Positions 8,890 through 18,302 are shown, counted from the stretch's first letter. The stretch is DNA of 64,000 bases from Pseudomonas palmensis (GCF_017848315.1 NZ_JAFKEC010000003.1:162473-226472), one strand, 5' to 3'. Notes: generated by a model from the letters alone, not told the origin. A program made the numbers and translations.

Positions 8890-8922
8890 GCTGCCAGGCA
8901 TGCCTGAGCGGCGGGCTTTTTT
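8890..8922 (+). terminator. Intrinsic terminator after pstS
   Basis: CCGCT and AGCGG flank an inner CAGGCATGCCTG palindrome, followed by CGGGC and TTTTTT (to 8922). It separates pstS from pstCAB-phoU. Confidence 0.75.
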
Positions 8923-8967
8923 GCGTCACTGCATTGTCATGTTTTTGTCATACGGGACCGCTAGGGT
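8923..8967 (+). promoter_or_regulatory. Pho box of pstC, placed almost against the start codon
   Basis: Half-sites GCGTCAC (8923-8929), TTGTCAT (8934-8940) and TTGTCAT (8945-8951) recur every 11 bp; the last two are near perfect. Ten bases later, the same spacing as at pstS and phoB, is TAGGGT (8962-8967). That would start transcription near 8974, the pstC start codon. The same TAGGGTGAG also resembles a ribosome site. Confidence 0.85.
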
Positions 8968-8973
8968 GAGCGC

Positions 8974-11262
8974 ATGAATGATCTGGCCAACTCCACCATG
9001 ACCCAAAATTCTCCCCCCGTGCGGATTGATTTCAATACGCCCGAGCTGCAACGCAAGCGTCGCCTGCGTGCATTCAAGGACCGCCTGACCCGCTGGTATG
9101 TACTGGTGGGCGGGCTCGCCGTGCTGGCGGCGATCACCTTGATCTTCTTCTACCTGGCCTACGTGGTGGTGCCGCTGTTTCAAGGCGCCGAACTGACCAC
9201 CAAGAAGGCCATGACCCCGGCCTGGCTGACCCAGGACGCCGGCAAGCCGCTGATGATCGCGCTCGAAGAGCAGAACCTGGTCGGCATGCGCGTCTCGGAC
9301 AAGGGGCAGGCGCTGTTCTTCGACACCAAGACCGGTGCCGAGCTCAAGCGTGTCGACCTGCCGGTACCGGCCGGCACCCAGGTGACCTCGATCGGCGCCG
9401 ACCAGCCGGGCAACCCGCTGGTGGTGCTGGGCCTGTCCAACGGCCAGGCACTGGTGTTCAGCCACAGCTACAAGATCACCTACCCGGACAACCACAAGAC
9501 CATCACCCCGGCCATCGACTACCCCTATGGCCAGCAACCGTTCGCCCTCGGCGATTCGGGCCGTGCGCTGGAGCACGTGAGCCTGAACGTCAATGGCGAC
9601 ACCCTGGTGGTGGCCGGCTCCAGCGGTGCGCAGTTGCAGGTACTGCAACTGAGCCGCGAAGAAAACATGATGACCGGCGAAGTCACCAGCGAGCAGAACC
9701 ACATCGAACTGCCGCAGATGACCGAGGCGGTCAAGGCGATCTTCATCGACCCGCGCCAGCAGTGGTTGTACGTGATCAACGGGCGGGCCCAGGCCGATGT
9801 GTTCAGCCTGCGCGACAAGAGCCTCAACGGTCGTTACAAGCTGCTCGACGACGCCGATGCCGAAGTCACCGCCAGCGCCCAGCTGGTGGGCGGCATCTCG
9901 CTGATCATCGGTGACTCCAAGGGTGGCCTGGCTCAGTGGTTCATGGCCCGCGACCCGGACGGCGAGCAGCGCTTCAAGCAGATTCGTACCTTCCAGATGG
10001 GCAAGGCGCCGATCGTGCAGATCGATGCCGAAGAGCGCCGCAAGGGCTTCGTGGCACTGGATGCCAGCGGCAAGCTCGGCGTGTTCCACAGCACCGCGCA
10101 CCGCACCCTGCTGGTGGAGCCGATGGCCGAAGGCGCCGGCGTGCTGGCACTGTCGCCACGGGCCAACCGCCTGTTCGTCGAAGAGGGCGGCAAGCTGATC
10201 CCGGCCAGCCTGCGCAACCCGCACCCGGAAGTGTCCTGGAGCGCGCTGTGGAGCAAGGTCTGGTACGAGAACTACGACGAGCCCAAGTACGTCTGGCAGT
10301 CCACCGCGTCGAACACCGACTTCGAGCCCAAGCTGAGCCTGTCGCCACTGACCTTCGGTACGCTCAAGGCCGCGTTCTACGCGATGATCCTGGCCGCACC
10401 GCTGGCGATTGCCGCAGCGATCTACACCGCCTACTTCATGGCCCCGGGCATGCGCCGCAAGGTCAAGCCGGTGATCGAGCTGATGGAGGCGATGCCCACG
10501 GTGATCCTCGGCTTCTTCGCCGGGCTGTTCCTGGCGCCTTACCTGGAAGGGCATCTGCCCGGTGTGTTCAGCCTGTTCGTGGTGATGCCGTTCGGCATCC
10601 TGCTGGCCGGCTTCATCTGGAGCCGCCTGCCGGAGTCGATCCGCCTGCGTGTGCCGGATGGCTGGGAAGCGGCGATCCTGATCCCAGTGATCCTGTTCAC
10701 CGGCTGGGGCGCGCTGACCCTGAGCCCGTTCCTCGAAACTTGGTTCTTCGGCGGCGACATGCGCCTGTGGATCACCAATGACCTGGGCATCACCTACGAC
10801 CAGCGCAACGCCCTGGTGGTCGGTATCGCCATGGGCTTTGCGGTCATCCCGAACATCTACTCGATTGCCGAGGACGCCGTGTTCAGCGTGCCGCGCAGCC
10901 TGACCCTGGGCTCGCTGGCACTCGGCGCCACGCCGTGGCAGACCCTGACCCGCGTGGTCATCCTGACCGCCAGCCCGGGCATCTTCTCGGCGCTGATGAT
11001 CGGCATGGGCCGCGCAGTGGGTGAAACCATGATCGTGCTGATGGCCACGGGCAACACCCCGGTCATGGAAATGAACCTGTTCGAAGGTATGCGCACCCTG
11101 GCGGCCAACGTCGCGGTGGAGATGCCCGAATCGGAAGTCGGTGGCAGCCACTACCGCGTGCTGTTCCTCGCCGCGCTGGTGCTGCTGATGTTCACCTTCG
11201 TGATGAACACCTTGGCCGAGCTGATTCGCCAGCGTCTGCGCAAGAAATACTCGTCGCTTTGA
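8974..11262 (+). CDS. pstC: Phosphate ABC transporter permease PstC, long form
   Basis: Inner-membrane permease of the PstSCAB importer. At 762 residues it is more than twice the length of the E. coli type. One transmembrane helix (about residues 30-55) is followed by a large extracytoplasmic domain of about 400 residues rich in beta strands (WLYVINGRAQADVFSLRDKS and similar). The permease domain starts near residue 460 (LTFGTLKAAFYAMILAAPLA). The EAA-type loop SLALGATPWQTL lies near residue 647. The long form is common in pseudomonads, but the extra domain's role is unknown. An alternative start is ATG 8998. Confidence 0.92.
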   Translation: MNDLANSTMTQNSPPVRIDFNTPELQRKRRLRAFKDRLTRWYVLVGGLAVLAAITLIFFYLAYVVVPLFQGAELTTKKAMTPAWLTQDAGKPLMIALEEQNLVGMRVSDKGQALFFDTKTGAELKRVDLPVPAGTQVTSIGADQPGNPLVVLGLSNGQALVFSHSYKITYPDNHKTITPAIDYPYGQQPFALGDSGRALEHVSLNVNGDTLVVAGSSGAQLQVLQLSREENMMTGEVTSEQNHIELPQMTEAVKAIFIDPRQQWLYVINGRAQADVFSLRDKSLNGRYKLLDDADAEVTASAQLVGGISLIIGDSKGGLAQWFMARDPDGEQRFKQIRTFQMGKAPIVQIDAEERRKGFVALDASGKLGVFHSTAHRTLLVEPMAEGAGVLALSPRANRLFVEEGGKLIPASLRNPHPEVSWSALWSKVWYENYDEPKYVWQSTASNTDFEPKLSLSPLTFGTLKAAFYAMILAAPLAIAAAIYTAYFMAPGMRRKVKPVIELMEAMPTVILGFFAGLFLAPYLEGHLPGVFSLFVVMPFGILLAGFIWSRLPESIRLRVPDGWEAAILIPVILFTGWGALTLSPFLETWFFGGDMRLWITNDLGITYDQRNALVVGIAMGFAVIPNIYSIAEDAVFSVPRSLTLGSLALGATPWQTLTRVVILTASPGIFSALMIGMGRAVGETMIVLMATGNTPVMEMNLFEGMRTLAANVAVEMPESEVGGSHYRVLFLAALVLLMFTFVMNTLAELIRQRLRKKYSSL

Positions 11263-11279
11263 TAGAAAGGTAGAGATCC

Positions 11280-12950
11280 GTGAAAAAGGATTCCCTCAAG
11301 AGCTGGTTCAAGAGCGGCGCCCCCGGCGTCTGGATAAGCGGTGGCGCGGTGTCCATCGCGGTGATCATGACCATCGGTCTGCTCTCCGTGATCGCCGTGC
11401 GCGGCCTGGCGCACTTCTGGCCGGCCGACCTGATCCAGGCCAGCTACAACGTGCCGGGCCAGGCCAACCACATCGTCATCGGCGAAGTGGTGCAGAAGGA
11501 AGAGGTGCCGCTGGCACGCCTCAAGGGGGCCGGCCTGCCGGTACCCGACAACGGCCCGGAGTTCATGACCCGTGAGCTGATCAAGGTCGGCAACCGTGAC
11601 CTCAACGGCAGTGACTTCACCTGGGTGGTCGGCGACTGGCTGGTGGACCAGCAGAAGCCGGTCGACCTGATCGCCCTGGAGCGCCGCGAGTGGGGCAACT
11701 TCTACGGCTACCTGGTCAGCGTCAAGGAAAACGGCAAGGTGGTTGCCGAAGGGCAGGCCGCCTGGAACGAGCTGCAGGCACGCCTCAAGCGTGCTGCCGG
11801 CCTGGCCGGCGAGCTGCAGAAGCTCGAGAAGAAGGACATCGGTGCGATCAACCATGGCCTTGAGCGCCTGCGTCTGCAAGCCCGCAAGCTGGAACTGCAA
11901 GGCAAGCTGACCCCTGTAGCGCAGGCCGACATGGATGCCGAGCGCGCCGAGCTGAACAACCGCTACAAGGCCATCGAGGACCGCCTGGGCAAGCTGCACC
12001 AGGACTTCAGCCGCGACAGCCTGGTGGCCCGTGACGGCAATGGCCGCGAAGTCGAGATCAACCTCGACAAGGTGGTGCACGCCTACCAGCCCAACGCCAT
12101 GAACAACTTCACCAAGCTGGGCACCTACTTCGCCAAGGTGTGGGAGTTCCTCAGCGACGACCCGCGTGAAGCCAACACCGAGGGCGGGATCTTCCCGGCG
12201 ATCTTCGGCACCGTGATGATGACCCTGATCATGGCCGTGATCGTCACCCCGTTCGGCGTGCTGGCGGCGGTGTACCTGCGTGAATATGCCCGCCAGGGTC
12301 CGGTGACCCGGCTGATCCGCATCGCGGTGAACAACCTGGCCGGCGTGCCGGCGATCGTCTACGGCGTGTTCGGCCTGGGCTTCTTCGTGTACGTGCTGGG
12401 CGGCTCGCTCGACCACCTGTTCTTCCCCGAAGCACTGCCGGCGCCGACCCTGGGTACCCCGGGCCTGCTGTGGGCCTCGCTGACCCTGGCGCTGCTGGCG
12501 GTGCCGGTGGTGATCGTGGCCACCGAAGAAGGCCTGGCGCGGATCCCGCGGACCGTGCGCGAGGGCTCGCTGGCCCTGGGTGCGACCAAGGCCGAGACGC
12601 TGTGGAAGATCGTGCTGCCGATGGCCAGCCCGGCGATGATGACCGGCATGATCCTGGCCGTGGCCCGTGCCGCGGGCGAGGTGGCGCCGCTGATGCTGGT
12701 GGGTGTGGTGAAACTGGCGCCGTCGCTGCCGGTGGACGGCAACTACCCGTACCTGCACCTGGACCAGAAGATCATGCACCTGGGCTTCCACATCTACGAC
12801 GTCGGCTTCCAGAGCCCCAACGTCGAGGCCGCGCGGCCGCTGGTGTACGCCACGGCGCTGCTGCTGGTGATGGTGATCGCCACGCTCAACCTCTCGGCGG
12901 TATGGATACGCAACCACCTGCGCGAGAAGTACAAGGCGCTGGACAGCTGA
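11280..12950 (+). CDS. pstA: Phosphate ABC transporter permease PstA, long form
   Basis: Second permease of the Pst importer, 556 residues, starting at GTG 11280 with AAAGG nine bases upstream. An N-terminal transmembrane helix (about residues 18-42) and an extracytoplasmic region of about 250 residues (DUF3333-type, with a Lys/Glu-rich likely coiled coil near residues 155-245) precede the permease domain. That domain begins near residue 300 (GGIFPAIFGTVMMTLIMAVI), and SLALGATKAETLWKIVLP near residue 430 is the ATPase-contact loop. It follows pstC by 17 bases. Confidence 0.93.
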   Translation: MKKDSLKSWFKSGAPGVWISGGAVSIAVIMTIGLLSVIAVRGLAHFWPADLIQASYNVPGQANHIVIGEVVQKEEVPLARLKGAGLPVPDNGPEFMTRELIKVGNRDLNGSDFTWVVGDWLVDQQKPVDLIALERREWGNFYGYLVSVKENGKVVAEGQAAWNELQARLKRAAGLAGELQKLEKKDIGAINHGLERLRLQARKLELQGKLTPVAQADMDAERAELNNRYKAIEDRLGKLHQDFSRDSLVARDGNGREVEINLDKVVHAYQPNAMNNFTKLGTYFAKVWEFLSDDPREANTEGGIFPAIFGTVMMTLIMAVIVTPFGVLAAVYLREYARQGPVTRLIRIAVNNLAGVPAIVYGVFGLGFFVYVLGGSLDHLFFPEALPAPTLGTPGLLWASLTLALLAVPVVIVATEEGLARIPRTVREGSLALGATKAETLWKIVLPMASPAMMTGMILAVARAAGEVAPLMLVGVVKLAPSLPVDGNYPYLHLDQKIMHLGFHIYDVGFQSPNVEAARPLVYATALLLVMVIATLNLSAVWIRNHLREKYKALDS

Positions 12951-13030
12951 TACCCCTTATTGCAAGCGCCGCCCGTGTGTTGTGCCGGGCGGTACGATGA
13001 AACGAAATTGATAGCGTATGGAGTCTTACC

Positions 13031-13864
13031 ATGCAGCATGAATCCCACACCCACGGCATCGACATGTCCGCCCTGGGTCGCACCAAGCAGAGCCTGCAGC
13101 TGGCCGACGAGACCGTGGCCATCGAAGTGCCGGGCCTGAGCCTGTTCTACGGCGAGAAGCAGGCGCTGTTCGATGTCAGCCTGAACATTCCCAAGCAGCG
13201 CGTGACCGCCTTCATCGGCCCCTCGGGCTGCGGCAAGTCGACCCTGCTGCGCACCTTCAACCGCATGAACGACCTGGTCGACGGCTGCCGGGTGGAAGGC
13301 GCGATCAACCTCGACGGCAACAACATCTACCGCAAGGGCGAGGACGTGGCCGAGCTGCGCCGCCGCGTGGGCATGGTGTTCCAGAAGCCCAACCCGTTCC
13401 CCAAGACCATCTACGAAAACGTGGTGTACGGCCTGCGCATCCAGGGCATCAACAAGAAGCGTGTACTGGATGAAGCCGTGGAGTGGGCACTCAAGGGTGC
13501 CGCACTGTGGGAGGAGGTCAAGGACCGCCTGCACGACTCGGCCCTGGGCCTGTCCGGCGGCCAGCAGCAGCGCCTGGTGATCGCCCGTACCATCGCGGTG
13601 GAGCCTGAGGTGCTGCTGCTCGACGAACCGTGCTCGGCGCTGGACCCGATTTCCACGCTCAAGGTCGAAGAGCTGATCTACGAACTCAAGTCCAAGTACA
13701 CCATCGTCATCGTGACCCACAACATGCAGCAGGCCGCGCGGGTTTCGGACTACACCGCGTTCATGTACATGGGCAAGCTGGTGGAATACGGTGACACCGA
13801 CACCCTGTTCACCAACCCGGCGAAGAAGCAGACCGAAGACTACATCACCGGTCGGTATGGCTAG
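13031..13864 (+). CDS. pstB: Phosphate ABC transporter ATP-binding protein PstB
   Basis: Cytoplasmic ATPase that powers PstCA. The 277 residues show Walker A (GPSGCGKST, about residue 60), the Q-loop region ([12 protein letters not shown]), the ABC signature LSGGQQQR near residue 175, Walker B with [12 protein letters not shown] near residue 195, and the switch His in [14 protein letters not shown]. It lies 80 bases after pstA and 56 bases before phoU, in one predicted transcript from the pstC Pho box. Confidence 0.97.
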   Translation: MQHESHTHGIDMSALGRTKQSLQLADETVAIEVPGLSLFYGEKQALFDVSLNIPKQRVTAFIGPSGCGKSTLLRTFNRMNDLVDGCRVEGAINLDGNNIYRKGEDVAELRRRVGMVFQKPNPFPKTIYENVVYGLRIQGINKKRVLDEAVEWALKGAALWEEVKDRLHDSALGLSGGQQQRLVIARTIAVEPEVLLLDEPCSALDPISTLKVEELIYELKSKYTIVIVTHNMQQAARVSDYTAFMYMGKLVEYGDTDTLFTNPAKKQTEDYITGRYG

Positions 13865-13920
13865 GATTCAACGATTGAACGCCGCCTGACAGCACTTACC
13901 GGACGCGCCAAGGATTTCTC

Positions 13921-14685
13921 ATGATCGACAAAGACAGCCTTACCCATCACATCTCCCAGCAGTTCAACGCCGAACTTGAAGAGGTTCGCAGCCATCTTCT
14001 GGCAATGGGCGGCCTGGTCGAGAAACAGGTCAACGACGCCGTCACCGCGCTGATCGAGGCCGATTCGGGCCTGGCCCAGCAGGTGCGCGAAGTCGATGAG
14101 CAGATCAACCAGATGGAACGCAACATCGACGAGGAGTGCGTGCGCATCCTGGCCCGGCGCCAGCCGGCGGCGTCGGACCTGCGCCTGATCATCAGCATCT
14201 CCAAGTCGGTGATCGACCTGGAGCGCATCGGCGACGAATCGACCAAGATCGCCCGCCGCGCCATCCAGTTGTGCGAAGAAGGCGAGTCGCCGCGCGGCTA
14301 CGTGGAGGTGCGTCACATCGGCGACCAGGTACGCAACATGGTGCGCGACGCGCTCGACGCCTTTGCCCGCTTCGATGCCGAGCTGGCGCTGTCGGTGGCG
14401 CAGTACGACAAGACCATCGACCGCGAGTACAAGACCGCCCTGCGCGAGCTGGTGACCTACATGATGGAAGACCCGCGCTCGATCTCGCGGGTACTGAGCG
14501 TGATCTGGGCGCTGCGTTCGCTGGAGCGCATCGGCGACCACGCGCGCAACATCGCCGAGCTGGTGATCTACCTGGTGCGCGGTACCGACGTGCGTCACCT
14601 GGGCCTGAAGCGAATGAAGGAAGAAGTCGAGGGCAACGGCAACGGCGAAAAAGCTAATGTTCCGGGCAAACCTGACGATAAATAG
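13921..14685 (+). CDS. phoU: Phosphate transport system regulator PhoU
   Basis: PhoU connects Pst transport activity to PhoR and represses Pho signalling when phosphate is plentiful. The 254-residue protein has two PhoU three-helix repeats; each carries a conserved metal-binding E/D-rich helix (IISISKSVIDLERIGDESTK in repeat one; VIWALRSLERIGDHARNIAE in repeat two). ATG 13921 follows AAGGATTTCTC. It is the last gene of pstCAB-phoU, followed by a strong terminator at 14702. Confidence 0.96.
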   Translation: MIDKDSLTHHISQQFNAELEEVRSHLLAMGGLVEKQVNDAVTALIEADSGLAQQVREVDEQINQMERNIDEECVRILARRQPAASDLRLIISISKSVIDLERIGDESTKIARRAIQLCEEGESPRGYVEVRHIGDQVRNMVRDALDAFARFDAELALSVAQYDKTIDREYKTALRELVTYMMEDPRSISRVLSVIWALRSLERIGDHARNIAELVIYLVRGTDVRHLGLKRMKEEVEGNGNGEKANVPGKPDDK

Positions 14686-14701
14686 GACTGCCCCGAGAAT
14701 G

Positions 14702-14730
14702 AACGCCCGGCCTTGGCCGGGCGTTTTCGT
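14702..14730 (+). terminator. Intrinsic terminator after phoU
   Basis: An 11-bp perfect stem AACGCCCGGCC (14702-14712) and GGCCGGGCGTT (14715-14725) with a TT loop, followed by TTCGTTT. It ends the pst-phoU operon. Confidence 0.9.
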
Positions 14731-14847
14731 TTGCGGCAGCGCAACAGCACGCACCCGCGAATGATTTGACGGAGCCCCGGCATGAGCGAAGTCTTGGCAA
14801 ATGGCCATCAGTCAACGTTATGCTAGCCGGGTCTTGAAGGAGTGGCG

Positions 14848-15759
14848 ATGAGTAAAGTCAGTGTTCTGGTCGTGGATGACGCGCCGTTTATCCGTGACCT
14901 GGTGAAAAAGTGTCTGCGCAATTACTTCCCCGGCATGGTTATCGAGGACGCGGTCAACGGTCGCAAAGCCCAGGTGCTGCTGGAGCGCGAGCGTTTCGAC
15001 CTGGTGCTGTGCGACTGGGAGATGCCCGAGATGTCGGGCCTGGAGCTGCTGACCTGGTGCCGCCAGCACGAAGCGCTCAAGGCCATGCCGTTCATCATGG
15101 TGACCAGCCGTGGCGACAAGGAAAACGTGGTGCAGGCGATCCAGGCCGGTGTGTCGGACTTTGTCGGCAAGCCGTTCACCAACGAGCAGTTGCTGACCAA
15201 GGTGAAGAAGGCGCTGACCAAGCTGGGCAAGCTCGATACCCTGATGGCCAGTGCGCCCACCCGCGCCACCTCCGCGTTTGCCAATGATTCGCTGTCGGCC
15301 CTGACCGGCGGCAAGGCCGAGACCGTGCGCCCGGCCGCCCCTGCAGCCGCGGCCCCGGTGGCGACGGCCAAGCCACTGATCAATGCGCCGCAACCGGGCG
15401 CGGCCAAGGCGGCGGCGCCGGCGGGCCGCGGACAGGGCCAGCTGCGCCTGTCCAGCGGCAACCAGGCCTGCGTGATCAAGGCTCTGAGCCTGAAGGAAGC
15501 CCTGTTGGTGGTACGCCGTGGCGAAGTGCTGCCGCAGATCCTGGAAGGCGCGGTGCTGGACCTGGAGCAGGGCGACAATGCCGAGATCGCGCGGCTCAAC
15601 GGGTACCTGCATGCGGTGGTGGCGGTGGAATCCAAGCCGGACAGCGACTGGCTGCAGCTGACCTTCCGCTTTGTCGATCAGGATGCGCAGAAGCTCGACT
15701 ACCTGTCGCGGCTGATTGCCCGCGGTACGGCGCTCAAGCACTTCGTGCCGGGGGCCTGA
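14848..15759 (+). CDS. Response regulator with receiver domain and C-terminal PilZ-like region
   Basis: A 303-residue protein. Residues 1-122 are a receiver domain: acidic pocket VVDDAPF, phosphoacceptor Asp in VLCDWEMPEM near residue 56, conserved Thr/Ser in IMVTSRGDKE and Lys in GKPFTNEQ. An Ala/Pro-rich linker (about 140-200) leads to a C-terminal domain (205-300) whose ARLNGYLHAVVAVE and WLQLTFRFVD strands resemble PilZ domains. ATG 14848 has AAGGAG five bases upstream. No partner kinase is adjacent. Possible roles are phosphate or cyclic-di-GMP signalling; I infer, not see, these. Confidence 0.85.
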   Translation: MSKVSVLVVDDAPFIRDLVKKCLRNYFPGMVIEDAVNGRKAQVLLERERFDLVLCDWEMPEMSGLELLTWCRQHEALKAMPFIMVTSRGDKENVVQAIQAGVSDFVGKPFTNEQLLTKVKKALTKLGKLDTLMASAPTRATSAFANDSLSALTGGKAETVRPAAPAAAAPVATAKPLINAPQPGAAKAAAPAGRGQGQLRLSSGNQACVIKALSLKEALLVVRRGEVLPQILEGAVLDLEQGDNAEIARLNGYLHAVVAVESKPDSDWLQLTFRFVDQDAQKLDYLSRLIARGTALKHFVPGA

Positions 15760-15784
15760 CAGGCCCTTTGCTGCTCGCAGCCTC

Positions 15785-15836
15785 TTCGCCGGCAAGGCCG
15801 GCTCCTACAGCCGTAGGAGCCGGCCTTGCCGGCGAA
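15785..15836. repeat. Paired inverted REP elements
   Basis: TTCGCCGGCAAGGCCGGCTC (15785-15804, continuing CTAC) and the inverted GTAGGAGCCGGCCTTGCCGG copy ending at 15836, separated by four bases. This is the characteristic P. putida REP pair, located after the response-regulator stop, and it can fold into one long hairpin. Confidence 0.9.
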
Positions 15837-15944
15837 GGACACACCACTGATCGCCTGCCATACCCCGCATCACTCCCCGCAACACGCCCTCCATATTCCC
15901 CTGCTAGGCTTGCTCACAGCTAACCTGTCAGATGGCCACTACCG

Positions 15945-16841
15945 ATGCCGCCACACCTGCTGCTGTTCTGCGCCCTGTTGCTGGCTGCCGGCCCGAGCTG
16001 GGCCATGACCATCTACAAGAACACCGACGCCGACGGCGTGGTGTCCTATTCCGATCGCCCCAGCCCCGGCGCTCGCGCACTGGTGTTCCGTGATCGCATG
16101 GTCGAGCAGCTGGGCCAGCAGGTGCAGTTGCAGGTCAGCAAGTACGCCGACGGCGTGCGTTTCAGTGCCCGCAACGAGCTGCACGCCCCGGTCGAAGTGG
16201 AACTGCGCCTGGAGCGCCTGGGCAACGTGCAGAACCTGGCGCCGCGCATCGTCCGGCGGGTGGTACCGGCCCGTTCCACGCTGCTGCTCACTGCCCTCGG
16301 TGCGCGCAAGCCCGGTACCCCGGTCAGCTACCGCGAGCAGTTCAACTACACGTTGGGCAACCCCGCCCAGCGCACCCAGGCCTATCGCTACCCGTTCCCC
16401 TGGCGCGGCGGCCCGTTCCGCCTCTCCCAGGGCCCCAATGGCACCTACAGCCACTTCGGCCCCAAGGGCCGCTATGCCATGGACATCGCCATGCCCGAAG
16501 GCACGCCGATCATCGCGGCGCGGGCAGGGGTGGTGATAAAGACGGAAAACACCCAGAGCGGGCGCGGTACCAACCCGGCAGGCAATTTCGTGCGGATTCT
16601 GCATGCCGACGGCACCATGGGCGTGTACCTGCACCTGATGCGCGGGTCGGTGGTGGTCAGCGAAGGCCAGCGGGTGGCCTATGGCACGCCGCTGGCAAGG
16701 TCCGGCAACACCGGCAACAGCAGCGGGCCGCACCTGCATTTCGTGGTGCAGCGCAACGTGGGGCTGGCGCTGGAGTCGATCCCGTACCAGTTCAACCAGC
16801 CCATCGGCGGGCTGCCGAGCTTTACCGCCGGCAACCCGTAA
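15945..16841 (+). CDS. Exported M23-family peptidase with N-terminal DUF4124-like segment
   Basis: A 298-residue exported protein predicted to act on peptidoglycan or related peptide bonds. Signal peptide residues about 1-20 end PSWA. It is followed by IYKNTDADGVVSYSDRPSP, a DUF4124-like segment, and a beta-rich middle part. The M23 domain (about 165-285) has the zinc ligands in SHFGPKGRYAMDIAMP (H...D), the catalytic VYLHL and the final GPHLHF motif. All M23 key residues are present, so an active enzyme is expected. The ribosome site is weak. It converges on the CBS-domain gene at 16848. Confidence 0.9.
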   Translation: MPPHLLLFCALLLAAGPSWAMTIYKNTDADGVVSYSDRPSPGARALVFRDRMVEQLGQQVQLQVSKYADGVRFSARNELHAPVEVELRLERLGNVQNLAPRIVRRVVPARSTLLLTALGARKPGTPVSYREQFNYTLGNPAQRTQAYRYPFPWRGGPFRLSQGPNGTYSHFGPKGRYAMDIAMPEGTPIIAARAGVVIKTENTQSGRGTNPAGNFVRILHADGTMGVYLHLMRGSVVVSEGQRVAYGTPLARSGNTGNSSGPHLHFVVQRNVGLALESIPYQFNQPIGGLPSFTAGNP

Positions 16842-16847
16842 GGCGCG

Positions 16848-18188
16848 TCAATCGAGCTTGAGCACCTTGGCCAGCACGATCTTGGGCCCTTTCATCTTCT
16901 TGATGATGATGCGCAGGCCGTCGACCTCCAGCACCTCTTCTTCTTCCGGTACGCGCTTGAGCGTCTCGTAGACCAGGCCAGCAAGGGTTTCGGCCTCGAT
17001 ATGGTCCAGGTCCACGCCCAGCAGGCGCTCGACCTTGAACAGCGGGGTGTCGCCGCGCACCAGCAGCTTGCCGGGCTGGTAGGCGAGGATACCGCGCTCG
17101 GTCTTGCGGTGTTCGTCCTGGATGTCGCCCACCAGCACTTCGAGCACGTCTTCCATGGTCAGGTAGCCGATCACCTTGCCATCGGCCTCTTCGACCAGGG
17201 CAAAGTGCGCGCCGCCCTTGCGGAACTGCTCCAGCAGCTGCGACAGCGGCATGTGCCGCGATACGCGTTCCAGCGGGCGGGTCAGCTCGGCCAGGTTGAA
17301 CGACTCGGGCAGGTGGTCCAGCGCGGCCAGTTCCAGCAGCAGGTCCTTGATGTGCAGCAGGCCGACGAATTCGCCGCTTTCGGCGTCGAGCACCGGGTAG
17401 CGGCTGAACTTGTGCCGGCGGAACATCGCGAGGATCTCCTTGAGCGGCGCATGGGCGTCGAGGCTGACCATGTCTTCACGGGAATTGGCCCAGTCGACCA
17501 CCTCCAGTTCGCCCATCTCCACCGCCGAGGCCAGTACGCGCATGCCCTGGTCGCTGGGGTCCTGACCCCGGCTGGAGTGCAGGATCAGCTTGAGTTCCTC
17601 GCGGCTGTAATGGTGCTCGTGGTGCGGGCCGGGCTCGCCCTGGCCGGCGATGCGCAGGATGGCGTTGGCACTGGCGTTGAGCAGGTAGATGGCCGGGTAC
17701 ATCATCCAGTAGAACAGGTACAGCGGCACCGCCGTCCACAGCGACAGCAGTTCGGGCTTGCGAATGGCCCAGGACTTGGGCGCCAGCTCGCCGACCACGA
17801 TGTGCAGGTAGGAAATCACGAAGAAGGCGCTGAAGAACGATACGCCCTTGATGACTTCGGGCGATTGCACGCCCACCGCCGCCAGCAGCGGCTCGAGCAG
17901 GTGCGCGAAGGCCGGCTCGCCGACCCAGCCCAGGCCAAGCGAGGCCAGTGTGATGCCCAGCTGGCAGGCCGACAGGTAGGCGTCCAGCTGGCTGTGTACG
18001 GTACGCAGGATATGCCCGCGCCAGCCGTTCTTGCCGGCAATCGCCTCGACCCGGGTCGAGCGCAGCTTGACCATGGCGAACTCGGCCGCAACGAAGAATC
18101 CGTTGAGCAGAACCAGCAGCAGAGCAAAAAGAATCATGCCGAAATCGGCGAACAGTGAAGCGAGGGTGATACCAGGGGAAGGGTCCAT
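16848..18188 (-). CDS. CorC/HlyC-family membrane protein (DUF21-CBS-CorC_HlyC)
   Basis: A 446-residue inner-membrane protein. Residues about 10-200 are a DUF21/CNNM transmembrane domain (LLVLLNGFFVAAEFAMVKLR, QLGITLASLGLGWVGEPAFA). Next come paired CBS domains (about 215-335; MVSLDAHAPLKEILAMF, SRYPVLDAESGEFVGLLHIKD) and a C-terminal CorC_HlyC transporter-associated domain (about 355-440). The family is linked to magnesium or cobalt efflux; the old hemolysin label has little support. It ends 6 bases from the converging M23 gene. Confidence 0.92.
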   Translation of the reverse strand: MDPSPGITLASLFADFGMILFALLLVLLNGFFVAAEFAMVKLRSTRVEAIAGKNGWRGHILRTVHSQLDAYLSACQLGITLASLGLGWVGEPAFAHLLEPLLAAVGVQSPEVIKGVSFFSAFFVISYLHIVVGELAPKSWAIRKPELLSLWTAVPLYLFYWMMYPAIYLLNASANAILRIAGQGEPGPHHEHHYSREELKLILHSSRGQDPSDQGMRVLASAVEMGELEVVDWANSREDMVSLDAHAPLKEILAMFRRHKFSRYPVLDAESGEFVGLLHIKDLLLELAALDHLPESFNLAELTRPLERVSRHMPLSQLLEQFRKGGAHFALVEEADGKVIGYLTMEDVLEVLVGDIQDEHRKTERGILAYQPGKLLVRGDTPLFKVERLLGVDLDHIEAETLAGLVYETLKRVPEEEEVLEVDGLRIIIKKMKGPKIVLAKVLKLD

Positions 18189-18302
18189 GATGGAGTTTTA
18201 CGGGGTCCGTCTTCTGAAATAAGGGAGTGTGGCAATGCCAGCAGGTACTGGCGCGAGTCAGCCAATGTAGCGGCTGACTGCGCAAATTTAAAGGGCGGTC
18301 GC

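Noticed and set aside
8926..11151. A 741-codon open frame opposite pstC
   Set aside because: Covers the Pho box and pstC in antisense; His/Gln/Arg-rich shadow composition.
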